From Symbiodinium natans (Eukaryota > Sar > Dinophyceae > Suessiales > Symbiodiniaceae), in assembly GCA_905221605.1 (NCBI GenBank), contig CAJNDS010002135.1, positions 361,501-425,500 of the forward strand: DNA of 64,000 nt, given 5' to 3'. Shown here piece by piece: positions 45,901 to 57,744 of the stretch (position 1 is its first letter; each line of letters begins with the position of its first letter). The translations under genes and the position numbers were made by a program. Below the pieces are notes generated by a model. It worked only from the letters and a program-made list of their open reading frames with translations. It ran no database searches and was not told the DNA's origin.

Positions 45901-48199
45901 GAAGATCGTCGACAAAGTCCAGTTGCGCATCCATGCAAGCTTGCTGAAACTGTTCCTTCGTGGCCCTGGGGTTCCTTTGCAAGGCATCTACGGAAAGCGA
46001 GCTGTTGGCTTCACCACTTACGGAAAATTTACAGATGAGGGTAGGTGTGGGAAGCACAAGACAAAGCGCGAAGGGCTCGTGATGACGCGCGCACGGTGAA
46101 GTTGCAGCCGAGCCTCCCCAGCATGATGTTTGCCTGGATAGACTGTGAGAAAAGCACGGGCTCCTGACCCACGTAGCCAATGCACTTGCGAAGCGCGCCA
46201 ATCCTTGATACTTGGGCAATCCCCGACTTGTGAGTTCAGAACGACACAAGATTGTGAAAGACTCGGACGAATGCACAAAAACCTGCTCAACCTACTCCGC
46301 CGCAGGTTCTTCAAGGTGCGCATGTCGCAGCCGTTCACGTAGATGGCGCCGGACGTCGGATCATAGAAGCGTTCAAGGAGGGCAAGGAGAGTACTCTTGC
46401 CAGACCCTGACTCGCCCACGAAGGCCACCTAGGAATGTCAACATGCTGAGCCTGGCATTCTAGAGGGTGAAGTGGGTGAGATCAAAAATATCAAAACTCG
46501 CCTTTCGAGCCATGCTTTGGAAAAGTGCCCCCACCTTCTGTCCGCGACGAATGGTAAGTGACACATTGTACAGGATTCTCACGTTCGGTCGTGCTGGGTA
46601 GTGGAAGTGCACCTGGTCAAAAGCAAACGTCTCAACGTCGGCGATGTCCTTTCGCTCGTCCCTGTCCCAGCGCTGGATGGCAAGCTGGCTGTACTGTCTC
46701 CCATGAACCTGCCGGCCCAAGCCAACTACAGAGCTACACTACAAGTCACAAAGCGTGCAATCACTGCTCACCGCACCTCGAAAACATGCTCTGTCGCCAT
46801 CCTGGCAGCCTCCATGGCCTTCAGGGGCAAGGAACCACCTTTTCCGAGTTTGCGGGACGTGGGGTCGGGCCTTGATGCTCGGGTTGATCTGACCCAACAT
46901 GAAGCTACCGTTGTAGATGCTGAAGAAAATGGACCTGGGGTGACTGCGCCAGGCCCGAAAACATCAGAATTCCCAGCATACATCTCCAAACATTTACACT
47001 AGTGACTTCTGTTCAGCAGGGAAGCCTCGTTAAGGGGGCTAGATTGGGCCAAGGCCGAGACGTCTACGGAGTTTACTGGATTCAAGGATGCTGGCAAAGG
47101 GCATGATGTCGCCAGTCTTCCACACCTCCCCAGTTCCGGGGTTGATGTCCCGATTGTAAGCAAAAGTCATTCCCACAAAGAAAGCTAGGGCGTAGTTTGC
47201 ATACTCCATGAACCAGCAATAGCCAGTGCCCAAGCCCATCTTGACACCGTTCCAGATTCCCGCTTTGCGTGTCAAGGTGACCGCCGAAGTGAACCTTGCG
47301 AGCTCCCTCTGCTCGCCACCGAAGGCCACCACAGTGCGTATGCCGTAAAGGCACTCCTCCACGACGCTCGCCGATTTGCTGTACCATGCCTGAGACTCCA
47401 TCTGCACCTGTTTGTAAGCCTGACTTAGAAAGTAAGATCCCAGAAGCAGCAGTGGAAGCATTGCAGTGAGAACGAGGCCCAATTGCCAGCCGATGCTGAA
47501 TGCCACTCCAAAGCTGCCAGCGAAAGCTGAAAACGCCATGATGCCATTGCCAAGCTTGTCACCAAGGCCATCTTGGATCTGGGACAAGTCATTCTCGATC
47601 TCGGCCGGCAGCGCGGAGACCTCCTTCGTGTCGAACCAGCTGACGTCCTGGTGCAACACATCTTGGAAGTACATGATTCGGAACTTCGTGGTCTGTGACT
47701 CACAGAAGATCTTGAAGCATCCCCCTTGCAGAGTCGCTGCTATCATCGCTGCTCCGCCGACAAGACACATCATGAGGCATAGCCGCTCAGTTTCGAGCAG
47801 TGCCTCCTCAGCACTTCCGTTGCTGAAGGTGCTGATGAAATCACCGAGTATAACAGTCATGAACGGGTGGGCACTCCCGTGGCAAACAGCACTCACAAGG
47901 CCAACAGCCAACACTAGGGCTTCCGCAGCATCAACTTGCGAAAAGAGTTTGATAAAGGATACTCGTTGGCCCTTCGATCTTGCGGTCTTGGCAGCCCCGT
48001 CAGTTACAGGAATATGTTCACCGAATGCAGTGAGGGATTTCGAGCTGCATTCTTCGACCACGTCCTTGTCTTGCCGTGGCTCAACAAGTAGTTCAGACTC
48101 GTCCCTGTCAGGCAACAAGATTTGCTCCTGGTAAATTGTGATAACGTGCTTGTCGTCCAACGTGGAAGCTTGGCAACACTGCACCGCACAGCATTGCAT
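39994..48199 (-). CDS. full-size ABCB (MDR/P-glycoprotein-type) transporter, at least 12 exons
   Basis: TMD1-NBD1-TMD2-NBD2 exporter of hydrophobic compounds in the plasma or an internal membrane. TMD1: 47090-48199, start ATG 48199, Cys-rich N-terminus. Then [21 protein letters not shown] (46871-46930) and [17 protein letters not shown]1: [15 protein letters not shown]; Walker [10 protein letters not shown] (46400s); Q-loop [10 protein letters not shown] (46170s); [18 protein letters not shown] (45950s); signature LSGGQKQR (45620s); Walker [13 protein letters not shown] and H-loop SIAHRLSTI (45240-45420). An acidic Glu-rich linker and TM7 follow to about 44795. A TMD2 exon at about 43232-43310 has [14 protein letters not shown]. 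The rest of TMD2 is at 42190-42745. NBD2: Walker [10 protein letters not shown] (41905-41930), Q-loop FVEQEPMLF, signature LSGGQKQR (41340s), Walker [20 protein letters not shown] (40755-40830), FIAVAH (40430s) and LSTI to TAA at 39994-39996. The exon for TM8, about 60-80 residues, was not found between 43310 and 44790. Confidence 0.9.
43930..44130. repeat. degenerate GGTTTAGGAA-type repeats in ABCB intron
   Basis: Words such as CCTAAACGATCAAGGTTTAG, GAATAGGGTTTAGGAATC and AATCCTATACGA recur irregularly. They look like decayed telomere-type repeats, about 500 bases from the perfect TTTAGGG run. Confidence 0.5.
44641..44710 (+). repeat. perfect interstitial telomere repeat, (TTTAGGG)10
   Basis: Ten exact heptamers, inside the ABCB intron between the TM7 exon and the next TMD2 exon. 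TTTAGGG is the plant/dinoflagellate-type telomere unit. Confidence 0.98.
46819..46870 (-). other. 52-base GC-AG intron in ABCB
   Basis: Donor ATCAAG|GCCCGA and acceptor CTGAAG|GCCATG. The flanking codons are in different frames, and removing 52 bases joins NPSIK to AMEAARMAT, matching the family. It is one of several GC-AG introns in this gene. Confidence 0.8.
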
Positions 48200-48372
48200 G
48201 AGACTATGTCAATCTACCACTACCGCCCTGCAAAATGGAAAGCGGCGATGTTACTTGGGCCAGGCAAAACTCGGTCAGGCATGCTAAGCCGCTAAGATGT
48301 GCAGCATGGATGTTGCGCTCGGGCTAGCTTGCTTGTGGCGCAGCGCGCTTGCAACATACAAAGCATTGCACT

Positions 48373-49860
48373 TTCAACTGATAAATTGTATAGGGGAAGT
48401 GCAGCCTTCACAAATATGTTTGAGCATCTAATCCCACATAAAGGTTATCAATCATCAAAGTGAAATCATATTCACATTCAATCCACGGTCTCTTTTTCCT
48501 CCACAACGAAGATCGGGGGTAAGATCTGCGGGCTACACACGCGGACTCGGGCGAGCACGGATGAACAGCTCATCGCTCGCCGTCCACCCCAAAGACACGG
48601 CACAGGCCACACACCGTGCCTATCAAGTCCCGAGCAAACCCCGGGTGGGTGGGGTGGGATCAAAAATTCGTGCGTTCACCAAAACTTGAACCGCATCAAT
48701 CACAAGGTTCAATCTGACATGGAAAAACGCAAGCTTGTGAAATTTCCCACAAACTCAACTTTCACCTGTACAATTTGGAGCCATGCATCAAAGGACCCTC
48801 TTGCAGTTCAGCCTCAAATGATGTGAGCACACTATTAAAACTTTTAGCCCGTTTTGTACAAACCAGGGAAATCAAGATGCCTCGCAACATGCTCTCAGCA
48901 ACTTCCCCTACGCCCTAATCAAATTAGGGCTGTACAATTTATTTGGTTGAAAGAAAAGTCTGCACGCAGAAAATTATCTTCAACTTATAAATTGTATATG
49001 GGGAAGTGCAGCCTTCACAAATATGTTTGAGCATCTAATCCCACATAAATGTTATCAATCATCAAAGTGAAATCATATTCACATTCAATCCACGGTCTCT
49101 TTTTCCTCCACAACGAAGATCGGGGGTAAGATCTGCGGGCTACACACGCGGACTCGGGCGAGCACGGATGAACAGCTCATCGCTCGCCGTCCACCCCAAA
49201 GACACGGCACAGGCCACACACCGTGCCTATCAAGTCCCGAGCAAACCCCGGGTGGGTGGGGTGGGATCAAAAATTCGTGCGTTCACCAAAACTTGAACCG
49301 CATCAATCACAAGGTTCAATCTGACATGGAAAAACGCAAGCTTGTGAAATTTCCCACAAACTCAACTTTCACCTGTACAATTTGGAGCCATGCATCAAAG
49401 GACCCTCTTGCAGTTCAGCCTCAAATGATGTGAGCACACTATTAAAACTTTTAGCCCGTTTTGTACAAACCAGGGAAATCAAGATGCCTCGCAACATGCT
49501 CTCAGCAACTTCCCCTACGCCCTAATCAAATTAGGGCTGTACAATTTATTTGGTTGAAAGAAAAGTCTGCACGCAGAAAATTATCTTCAACTTATAAATT
49601 GTATATGGGGAAGTGCAGCCTTCACAAATATGTTTGAGCATCTAATCCCACATAAATGTTATCAATCATCAAAGTGAAATCATATTCACATTCAATCCAC
49701 GGTCTCTTTTTCCTCCACAACGAAGATCGGGGGTAAGATCTGCGGGCTACACACGCGGACTCGGGCGAGCACGGATGAACAGCTCATCGCTCGCCGTCCA
49801 CCCCAAAAAGACACGGCACAGGCCACACACACACCGTGTCTATCAAGTCCCGAGCAAACC
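48373..49860. repeat. 607-bp tandem repeat, about 2.4 copies
   Basis: Copies start at about 48373, 48980 and 49587 (ATAAATTGTATA.GGGGAAGT) and are nearly identical. Copy 3 leaves the repeat near 49860 after two small insertions. Identical 61-codon frames in the two full copies (48478-48663 and 49085-49270, minus) show no domain and need not be genes. The array lies just upstream of the ABCB start. Confidence 0.95.
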
Positions 49861-50100
49861 CCCGACTTCACGACTTGGAGGCACGCACAGACCGGATGAA
49901 CTCTTCATCCTGTGGAAAAGGTTCCACGCAAGATGCACCAGCCAGCTTCAGTATTTTGAGACCCTCTCCCCTGAAGGAAAGTCTTTTTCATTCATTCCAA
50001 CGCGTTCACTGACTCAGTGATTCTGCGGGCGCAACACACACAGTTGGTGTGGCCTCTTACGGCGCGCCGGACACCTACCGCCTTCCATGGCGGCTCGGAC
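49860..50100. other. no recognised feature
   Basis: Junction between the 607-bp array and the retroelement-like region. Confidence 0.4.
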
Positions 50101-52165
50101 TATTGCCGCACAAAGAAAAGATTTCTCCGCTGTACATCCCTGGCTGTGGCATTAGATGGTGTCCTACCATCATCTACCAGTTGTAGGGCCGAATTCGCGG
50201 CTCCTTTGTCAAAGGCCTCAGCAATCTTCTCAACCTTAGAAAAGTGGGATTGTGGTTTAAGACAGAAGCATCGGTAGTGCCCAGTGTTGGTGTCCCGGCA
50301 TTCGGGTTTCCCCTGGCTGCGGGATTTGGCGTCCGCCTCCTGTGCTGGCTCCTTCAGCCATTTTCCTGCGCTCCGTGATCTCCCTGAATTTGGACCTCGA
50401 TCACTATGTTTGACGGGGGTATTGGGACCGTGCAGCTTCCCGGGGCATGTTTTTTTTGCGAGATCACGGTGTAACACGCCCTCTGGAAGACGCTCCAAAC
50501 CCAACGTGCCTTGTAAAAATACTTTGGCGAGAAGGTCTCACTGCCTCCTCGTTGCATCGATGGCCCGCTGTCGCCGGCAGTGGCTTGTGACTTCTCTCCG
50601 GGCGGATTCTTGCACCGATGAGCGTGGTGGCCGCGGACTCCGTGAGGGCCTGCAGCGCTTTGTTGATGTTTGGGCCGGGCTTCGGCATCCAGGGAGACTG
50701 TCAGCACGAACGTCGTGGCTCCTGGCCTGTCTTCCTTGACCCCGCCTAGAATGGAATCTCTAAATGACATTTGATAACTTCCCTTATCAGCATTTGGACT
50801 GCTTTCTTTACGTGATGAGCAAGCGCGTTGCCCTTCCTGGGCTTCTAAAGCTTCTTTTCCGGATTCCAGCGCGTGTACGACCACGCCATTGGTTCCGCGA
50901 AGCATCTTCTTCTAAATGAGCGGCGCCTATGCTGCCTTGTCGCCTTCCATTCTTGCAAGCTCCAGCAGAAGTGCTCCAAGAAGAGCCTGTAGGCTGCAGG
51001 TGCACTTGTTTTCTTGGCTCTCCTTCCAAGTGGCCGCAGTCTTGACCAGTTGGGGTATGATGCCCAGCGCTCCAGATCCATCCAGAGAACCCAACTTCTG
51101 TCCGCCTCCAGCAGCTGCAGCGCCATCGTGCTGGCTGACGTACTTGGTCAGAACTTGTACTTGCCTTGCCAGGTAAGTTGGGGCCGTAATCGGGCCTTCT
51201 GCTGCTGGTTGGCACAGTCTAAAGGCAAAGTCCACAGTGCCGTGTCAGCATGTCAATTACCTCTTTGTCCCAGCTTTAAATGTGTTCTGCCCTTGTGGGT
51301 GTCTGGCTTAATTGCCTGGCAAGGAACCTAGCAGTGATGCATGCTCGCACATCTCTGGTGACGGGGGCCGTTTCCGGCGCCCCAACTTGATGCCAAGTTG
51401 CCAATGCTTGCATGCCAGATGTGGGGGTGCTTTCTCTTTATGTGCTTCTGAGCCTTTCTTGGCAATCACTGTCCACAGAACCCGCAATGCTGAATAAGAC
51501 TCCTAGCATGGTCTCTGACGATCTGCGTCTTAGATTCCAACTGTAGTAGCTGCCTTGCCACTTCTGTTCTTCGCAACAGCGGGATCTCAGGATTATGGGC
51601 GGAATGTGCCGGTGGTTTCCGAGCAATCAGGTTTCAGGGAGGATGTCTTCAGCGCCCTCCAAGCACTTCCGGTTCCCTCTCTGGGTGCCCGCTAGGGAAG
51701 AAGCGACGTTCTGTTGCTTGGCTTCCCGAGCGCGGCGGGGTTGCTGCTGCCAGCCACAGACTTGTTGAGGACGTGATTCCTTAGAGCGTCCCATGAGCCA
51801 GTTTTAAGACCGCAATGAATGCACTGTGCCTTGAAAACTCTGCCCCTATGCTGCCTTATTGTCTTGGTTGACGGGAATTCAACTCCATCTTCCGGTCGGT
51901 GACGACAGACCAGCTCCTTGTGCTTGGCAACCGCGGCGGAAAGTAACCCCAACGCCGCTCCCCTTGGCAAGCGCGGCGGCGTCTCTGGCACACCTCCCGG
52001 TAGTGGGTGCTGGCATCGGTGGCAGCGGCAATGGTGGCAGCGGGGGTGGGTGGTAAGTTGCTGTAGCATATTTTTCCAATACTAAGAGTTTGTGGTTGGT
52101 TGATAATACACGGTTCTGCAACTCGAAGTTTTTCAAGTTTGTGCCTAATACGTTGTATCGTAGCA
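50100..52165 (-). pseudogene. retroelement-derived region, degraded
   Basis: Minus-strand frames follow the reverse-transcriptase remnant: a stretch with CIHCGLKTGSWDALRNHV (about 51790), then frames at 50845-51235 with EADRSWVLWMDLER and YLARQVQVLTKYVSQHD. These look like the repeated accessory segments of dinoflagellate retroelements, but I recognise them only by general resemblance. No single frame spans the region. Assignment to the same element as the RT fragment is inference. Confidence 0.4.
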
Positions 52166-52608
52166 TCAATAGGATTTGTCGAAGATGCCACCGCCTTGGC
52201 AGAACTTCCTCCCTATCCCTTTGAGCGAATTTGCTACTGTTTCCCGGCCATAACACCTTTTGAAGTTTTCAATCCAAACCTGCACTCTGGCCAAAGCGTT
52301 GTACAAATCCCTCCCCGGCTGGTAGGCAAACTGCGGCAGCTGGGGCCGAATCAGCTTAGAAAGTCTCACTTTGAGAAGCTCCGCAAGGGTTTTAGCATCA
52401 GGAGACATAAGGCCGATTGGCCAAAGGGATGAGGGTTTCCCGGTTTCGGAAGCCAGACTGTCCACGCGTCGGTCCACTGGAGAGGGAGGGTGATCCCCGG
52501 TTGGTGTGAGTGCTGGTCAAAGGCCATCTTCAGTAGCTTTGCAACCTGTAATAATATAGAAAGTAGGCTTATGGGGGGGGTTTTTTTTGAGCCAAAAAAA
52601 CGCTCCAA
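52166..52608 (-). pseudogene. LINE-type reverse transcriptase fragment with frameshift
   Basis: One frame (52366-52608) reads LPLQWTDAWTVWLPKPGN, the approach to the first RT fingers motif. It then shifts by one base near 52430 into the other frame (52166-52477), which reads KPSSLWPIGLMSPDAKTLAE and then LPQFAYQPGRDLYNALARVQ. In LINE polymerases the corresponding blocks are W..A....PKPGKP, RPI.L.SP..K and QFAY.PGR.T.DAL. The fragment ends near the first palm motif; the catalytic ADD region is not seen. So this is a broken non-LTR element. Confidence 0.8.
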
Positions 52609-52912
52609 AACGCTTTAAAATGGCTCTTTTGAGTGAGAGAGGTGCGAGGAGGTGGTGTTCATTAAAAAAAAAACGCTCAACTTGGCTCCAAAAACACCAC
52701 CTTCAACCTGAGCAAGGAGAAGGTGTTCATTGCTAAAAAATCGCTCAACTTGGCTCCAAAACAGCACCTTTAACCCAAGCTGTCTTATGGTTTTTTTAAA
52801 TTCAAAAAACACTCAAAAAACGCTTTCTTCGACCGGAGTAGAATTAGCGCATGTGTTTTTTGGTGGAAAAACGCCTTAACTTGGCTGCAAAAAGGCACCT
52901 TCAACCAGAGTA
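52560..52912. repeat. short tandem repeats with ACTTGGCTCCAAAA core
   Basis: Three to four imperfect copies of about 70 bases: AAAAAACGCTCAACTTGGCT, then CCAAAA.CACCACCTTCAACC and GAAGGTGTTCATTGCT, with oligo-A/oligo-T and oligo-G runs. They lead directly into the large array. Confidence 0.75.
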
Positions 52913-53269
52913 CCGGGGAGGCCACGCACAAGCGGACGTGACTTTTGCACACAAAAGCGGACCCAGAATCTGGCCTCGGAACAATTTCCTGCGCAAAGAC
53001 CCAGAGCACATATGGAAAACCTACTCGGACCTACTCCTGCGGAAAAATACAGCTGGGTTAGCCCCAGCGGTCACTTCTGATTCTCCCTGTGCCATCAGCA
53101 TCCACCTCCACAACCTCACCTGGCAGCGCTGCAAAGCCGCACGACACACTGCGCCGCTTGCATCTTGCCTATCTGGACGAGCGCCGACCGCATCATGTGA
53201 CAAATTCCAAAGCTTGAAGTAACGCTGAGGAAATCCATGGTGCCATGGAAGCTCATGGAAACCCTCGCT

Positions 53270-53940
53270 GAAGCTTCTGACATCTTTTTCCAAAGCCGCA
53301 AAGCATGAGAAAACCAATCGAAACCCCGCGGAGATTTTGCAGGAACCCTCACAAAGCTCCACTGGAAGCTTTAAAGACCTGCGCACGACCTATATAAGAA
53401 AACCCACAGAAACCCCGCGGAAACCCTCACACAGCCCTAAGAAACCCACGGAAACCCCTTCAAAGCTGTCAAAAACCATGGAAAACCCACGGTAACCTTC
53501 ACAAGACATTAGAAAAACCTTCCGAGAGCTTCAAAAACCTACGCAAAATCTAACAAAACCCACTGAAACCCCGCAAACCTTAGAAAACCCCAGGGAAACC
53601 ATCTGAAAGCTTTTAAAAAACCAAGGCAAAACTTGACAAAACCCACGGACATCCGCGGAAACCCTCACAAAACTTTAGAGAAATTCAAGGAAAACCTCCG
53701 GAAAGTTCAAAAACTGCACGAAATCCCACGGAAACCCTCACGAAACCCTTGAGGAACCTACCAAAACCATCCAATAGGTTTTAACACACGCACGAAATCT
53801 AAGGAAACCCACGGAAACCCCCAGAAACCCCGCGGAAACCCTCGCGAAACTGTAGGGAAACCCAGGGAAACCCTCCAGAAGCTTAACAAACATGAACGGA
53901 AACCCTGCGGAAACCCCTTTATCAGGACTGGATTCACCCT
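53270..53940. repeat. degenerate short-period array rich in GGAAACCC
   Basis: About twenty imperfect units of roughly 30-40 bases, pattern CCCACGGAAACCCTCAC..A followed by AGCTT.AAAA.CC. The same block recurs in every core (56300-56970, 59240-59890, 62180-62830). It generates Gly/Phe/Pro-rich minus frames that are not supported as genes. Confidence 0.85.
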
Positions 53941-54311
53941 TTGGCAATTTACAAAGTTATTAAAGGACAGGTGCAGGAAACCCGCCACCCAATCACCGCA
54001 CGCCAATGTCAGTATTATACTACCGGTCGTCCCCTAAAGGGTGAAGGACGCAAGAGGTGTTCTTCTGCTTCTGGCGAGGACCTCTGTCAACCGGAGCGCC
54101 GAAGCTGGGGCATGCCTGCCATACGAATCAATGGTCGCTGACCGTCCAAGAAGCACTTCGCGCCTTCAGGCAGAACGTCAAGGTACACATTGGTCTTTCA
54201 CCAATCGGGTTCAGAAAAAGGAATACAGTCTACGTCTGCCTGGCTTCACCGTCCACGTCACAACTTGCTATAGAACAAGACTGACCTCCTGCCTCAGGGT
54301 TCATGTCAGAC

Positions 54312-54599
54312 TCAACCCAAGGACCTGACTGAAGGCATGACTGGTTTCTTGCACCCAAAGCTTTGACCCCGCGCATGGCTGTTGCTACAACCATACACTG
54401 CAGCTAGGCCACCAAGCAGCGCACGGATGAGCTTGGACACCTCCGGCCGCGCACCGGCCGGCCGCGCCTGCGCCCTGCAACGAATGTGAAGCCTCTCGCA
54501 TCGCCAAAAATCGGCCTTGAAGACCTCGGCAACCTCCTCCACTGAGTACTTCGCTGAGCGAGTTGCGAAGGGCTTGCGACACCTTGGAAGCACAAACAT
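54312..54599 (-). pseudogene. array ORF, copy 1, truncated by a stop
   Basis: Matches the 139-codon frame of later copies from its internal Met onward. A C-to-A difference (ACTATG for ACGATG near 54613 on the plus strand) makes TAG in this copy and cuts off about 44 N-terminal codons. Unrecognised protein with SVEEVAEVFKADFWRCERLH; coding status uncertain. Confidence 0.35.
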
Positions 54600-54987
54600 G
54601 GACCCTACGGACTATGTCTGGGCACTTTTTTCGCCGACGTGGCAGACATGGCGCAAGTACGCTAGCTGTGGCCTAGGAGCTGCTTGAGGCAAGAGCGCTC
54701 AGCGAGCAGCGGCTCAGATGCAATCTGTTGAAGACACATGGCCCGTAGGCGCAAAAATTAGCAAAAGTCTCTGAGAGTCTTGCAGATCTCAAGGCATCTT
54801 GAAAAAACAATCCGGCACAAAATCCAGCAAAACAGGTCTACGTGCAAACAAAAGCAAAAATACATTGCAAAAATAGCAAACAAACGCAAAACAACGCAAA
54901 TCTCCGAAATCTCCTGTAAACAAGGAACAACATTTAGGGCTGCTAAACACAAGCTAAAAGACAACCGCATGAAAGTGGCCTCCACAG

Positions 54988-55946
54988 TTGCAGCTCCCTT
55001 TCTGCTGCAGCATTACAAAAGCAAGCAGCTGCTTCGGACAAGCCCCTGATCCCCAAGCTTATGTTCTGCACGCTGCTCCCCAAGGTTCCTGGAACAAGGG
55101 CAGGCGCAGGCACGCTGACGAGACCCAGCTGCGTGAGCCCAGGGCTCAAACTTGCGACCCCAAAAATGGGGCCATCTCGCGGCCCCAAAAATGGGGCCAC
55201 GAAATGCACCCAGCTTCCCTTATTATAATGTGTAAATACATGAAAAGGCTGGAACTGCGACCCCAAAATTGGGGCCGCCTGGCGGCCCCAATTTTGGTGT
55301 CGCTAAATCTGCATTTTTCGAGCCCCTGCGCTCCCCAGATTGCGACGCTACAGCAACTCTGACCCACAGGCAAGCTCCTAGCGTGGAGAATTTTTTTTTA
55401 AAGAACAACGACCCTCCACAGGCAGCTTTCTTGCGGAAGTGATCAACATCATAGAAACGGGCACCGTTGCAGCTCCCTTTCTGCTGCAGCATTACAAAAG
55501 CAAGCAGCTGCTTCGGACAAGCCCCTGATCCCCAAGCTTATGTTCTGCACGCTGCTCCCCAAGCTTCCTGGAACAAGGGCAGGCGCAGGCACGCTGACGA
55601 GACCCAGCTGCGTGAGCCCAGGGCTCAAACTTGCGACCCCAAAAATGGGGCCGTCTCGCGGCCCCAAAAATCGGGCCACGAAATGCACCCAGCTTCCCTT
55701 ATTATAATGTGTAAATACATGAAAAGGCTGGAACTGCGACCCCAAAATTGGGGCCGCCTGGCGGCCCCAAATTTGGTGTCGCTAAATCTGCATTTTTCGA
55801 GCCCCTGCGCTCCCCAGATTGCGACGCTACAGCAACTCTGACCCACAGGCAAGCTCCTAGCGTGGAGAATTTTTTTTAAAGAACAACGACCCTCCACAGG
55901 CAGCTTTCTTGCGGAAGTGATCAACATAATAGAAACGGGCACCGGG
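54988..55946. repeat. type-A spacer: 479-bp direct duplication with GC-rich hairpins
   Basis: Two copies, 54988-55466 and 55467-55945, nearly identical. Each has two inverted repeats: one around CCCCAAAAATGGGGCC (55154-55200) and one with arms of about 23 bases around CCCCAAAATTGGGGCC (55257-55302). This spacer is not seen between the later cores. Confidence 0.9.
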
Positions 55947-57324
55947 GAGGCCACGCACAAGCGGACGTGACTTTTGCACACAAAAGCGGACCCAGAATCT
56001 GGCCTCGGAACAATTTCCTGCGCAAAGACCCGGAGCACATATGGAAAACCTACTCGGACCTACTCCTGCGGAAAAATACAGCTGGGTTAGCCCCAGCGGT
56101 CACTTCTGATTCTCCCTGTGCCATCAGCATCCACCTCCACAACCTCACCTGGCAGCGCTGCAAAGCCGCACGACACACTGCGCCGCTTGCATCTTGCCTA
56201 TCTGGACGAGCGCCGACCGCATCATGTGACAAATTCCAAAGCTTGAAGTAACGCTGAGGAAATCCATGGTGCCATGGAAGCTCATGGAAACCCTCGCTGA
56301 AGCTTCTAACATCTTTTTCCAAAGCCGTGCAAAGCATGAGAAAACCAATCGAAACCCCGCGGAGATTTTGCAGGAACCCTCACAAAGCTGAACTGTAAGC
56401 TTCAAAGACCTGCGCACGACCTATATAAGAAAACCCACAGAAACCCCGCGGAAACCCTCACACAGCCCTAAGAAACCCACGACGGAAACCCCTTCAAAGC
56501 TGTCAAAAACCATGGAAAACCCACGGTAACCTTCACAAGACATTAGAAAAACCTTCCGAGAGCTTCAAAAACCTACGCAAAATCTAACAAAACCCACTGA
56601 AACCCCGCAAACCTTAAGGAAACCCCAGGGAAACCATCTGAAAGCTTTTAAAAAACCAAGGCAAAACTTGACAAAACCCACGGACATCCGCGGAAACCCT
56701 CACAAAACTTTAGAGAAATTCAAGGAAAACCTCCGGAAAGTTCAAAAACTGCACGAAATCCCACGGAAACCCTCACGAAACCCTTGAGGAACCTACCAAA
56801 ACCATCCAATAGGTTTTAACACATGCACGAAATCTAAGGAAACCCACGGAAACCCCCAGAAACCCCGCGGAAACCCTCGCGAAACTGTAGGGAAACCCAG
56901 GGAAACCCTCCAGAAGCTTAACAAACATGAACGGAAACCCTGCGGAAACCCCTTTATCAGGACTGGATTCACCCTTTGGCAATTTACAAAGTTATTAAAG
57001 GACAGGTGCAGGAAACCCGCCACCCAATCACCGCACGCCAATGTCAGTATTATACTACCGGTCGTTCTTCTGCTTCTGGCGAGGACTCGAGGACCTCTGT
57101 CAACCGGAGCGCCGAAGCTGGGGCATGCCTGCCATACGAATCAATGGTCGCTGACCGTCTAAGAAGCACTTCGCGCCTTCAGGCAGAACGTCAAGGTACA
57201 CATTGGTCTTTCACCAATCGGGTTCAGAAAAAGGAATACAGTCTACGTCTGCCTGGCTTCACCGTCCACGTCACAACTTGCTATAGAACAAGACTGACTT
57301 CCTGCCTCAGGGTTCATGTCAGAC

Positions 57325-57744
57325 TCAACCCAAGTACCTGACTGAAGGCATGACTGGTTTCTTGCACCCAAAGCTTTGACCCCGCGCATGGCTGTTGCTA
57401 CAACCATACACTGCAGCTAGGCCACCAAGCAGCGCACGGATGAGCTTGAACACCTCCGGCCGCGCACCGGCCGGCCGCGCCTGCGCCCTGCAACGAATGT
57501 GAAGCCTCTCGCATCGCCAAAAATCGGCCTTGAAGACCTCGGCAACCTCCTCCACTGAGTACTTCGCTGAGCGAGTTGCGAAGGGCTTGCGACACCTTGG
57601 AAGCACAAACATGGACCCTACGGACGATGTCTGGGCACTTTTTTCGCCGACGTGGCAGACATGGCGCAAGTACGCTAGCTGTGGCCTAGGAGCTGCTTGA
57701 GGAATCTGTTGAAGACTCATGGCCCGTAGGCGCAAAATTAGCAA
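57325..57744 (-). other. array ORF, copy 2, 139 codons, unrecognised
   Basis: Contains RCRKPFATRSAKYSVEEVAE and FKADFWRCERLHIRCRAQAR; no known domain. Conserved in position in cores 2-4. Its first codon is an ATG in a context without an obvious acceptor. Confidence 0.3.

Noticed and set aside
48478-49270. Two identical 61-codon frames in the 607-bp repeats
   Set aside because: Identity simply reflects the tandem repeat; no domain, and the third copy does not keep the frame.
52590-52645. Spliced-leader-like words (TTGAGCCAAAA, AATGGCTCTTTTGAG)
   Set aside because: Only about 11 bases resemble the dinoflagellate spliced leader, in a short-repeat context that explains them; no donor or snRNA-like downstream part.
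53738-54006. Gly-Phe-Pro-rich minus frames in every array core
   Set aside because: Explained by the short-period GGAAACCC repeat; no domain or start context.
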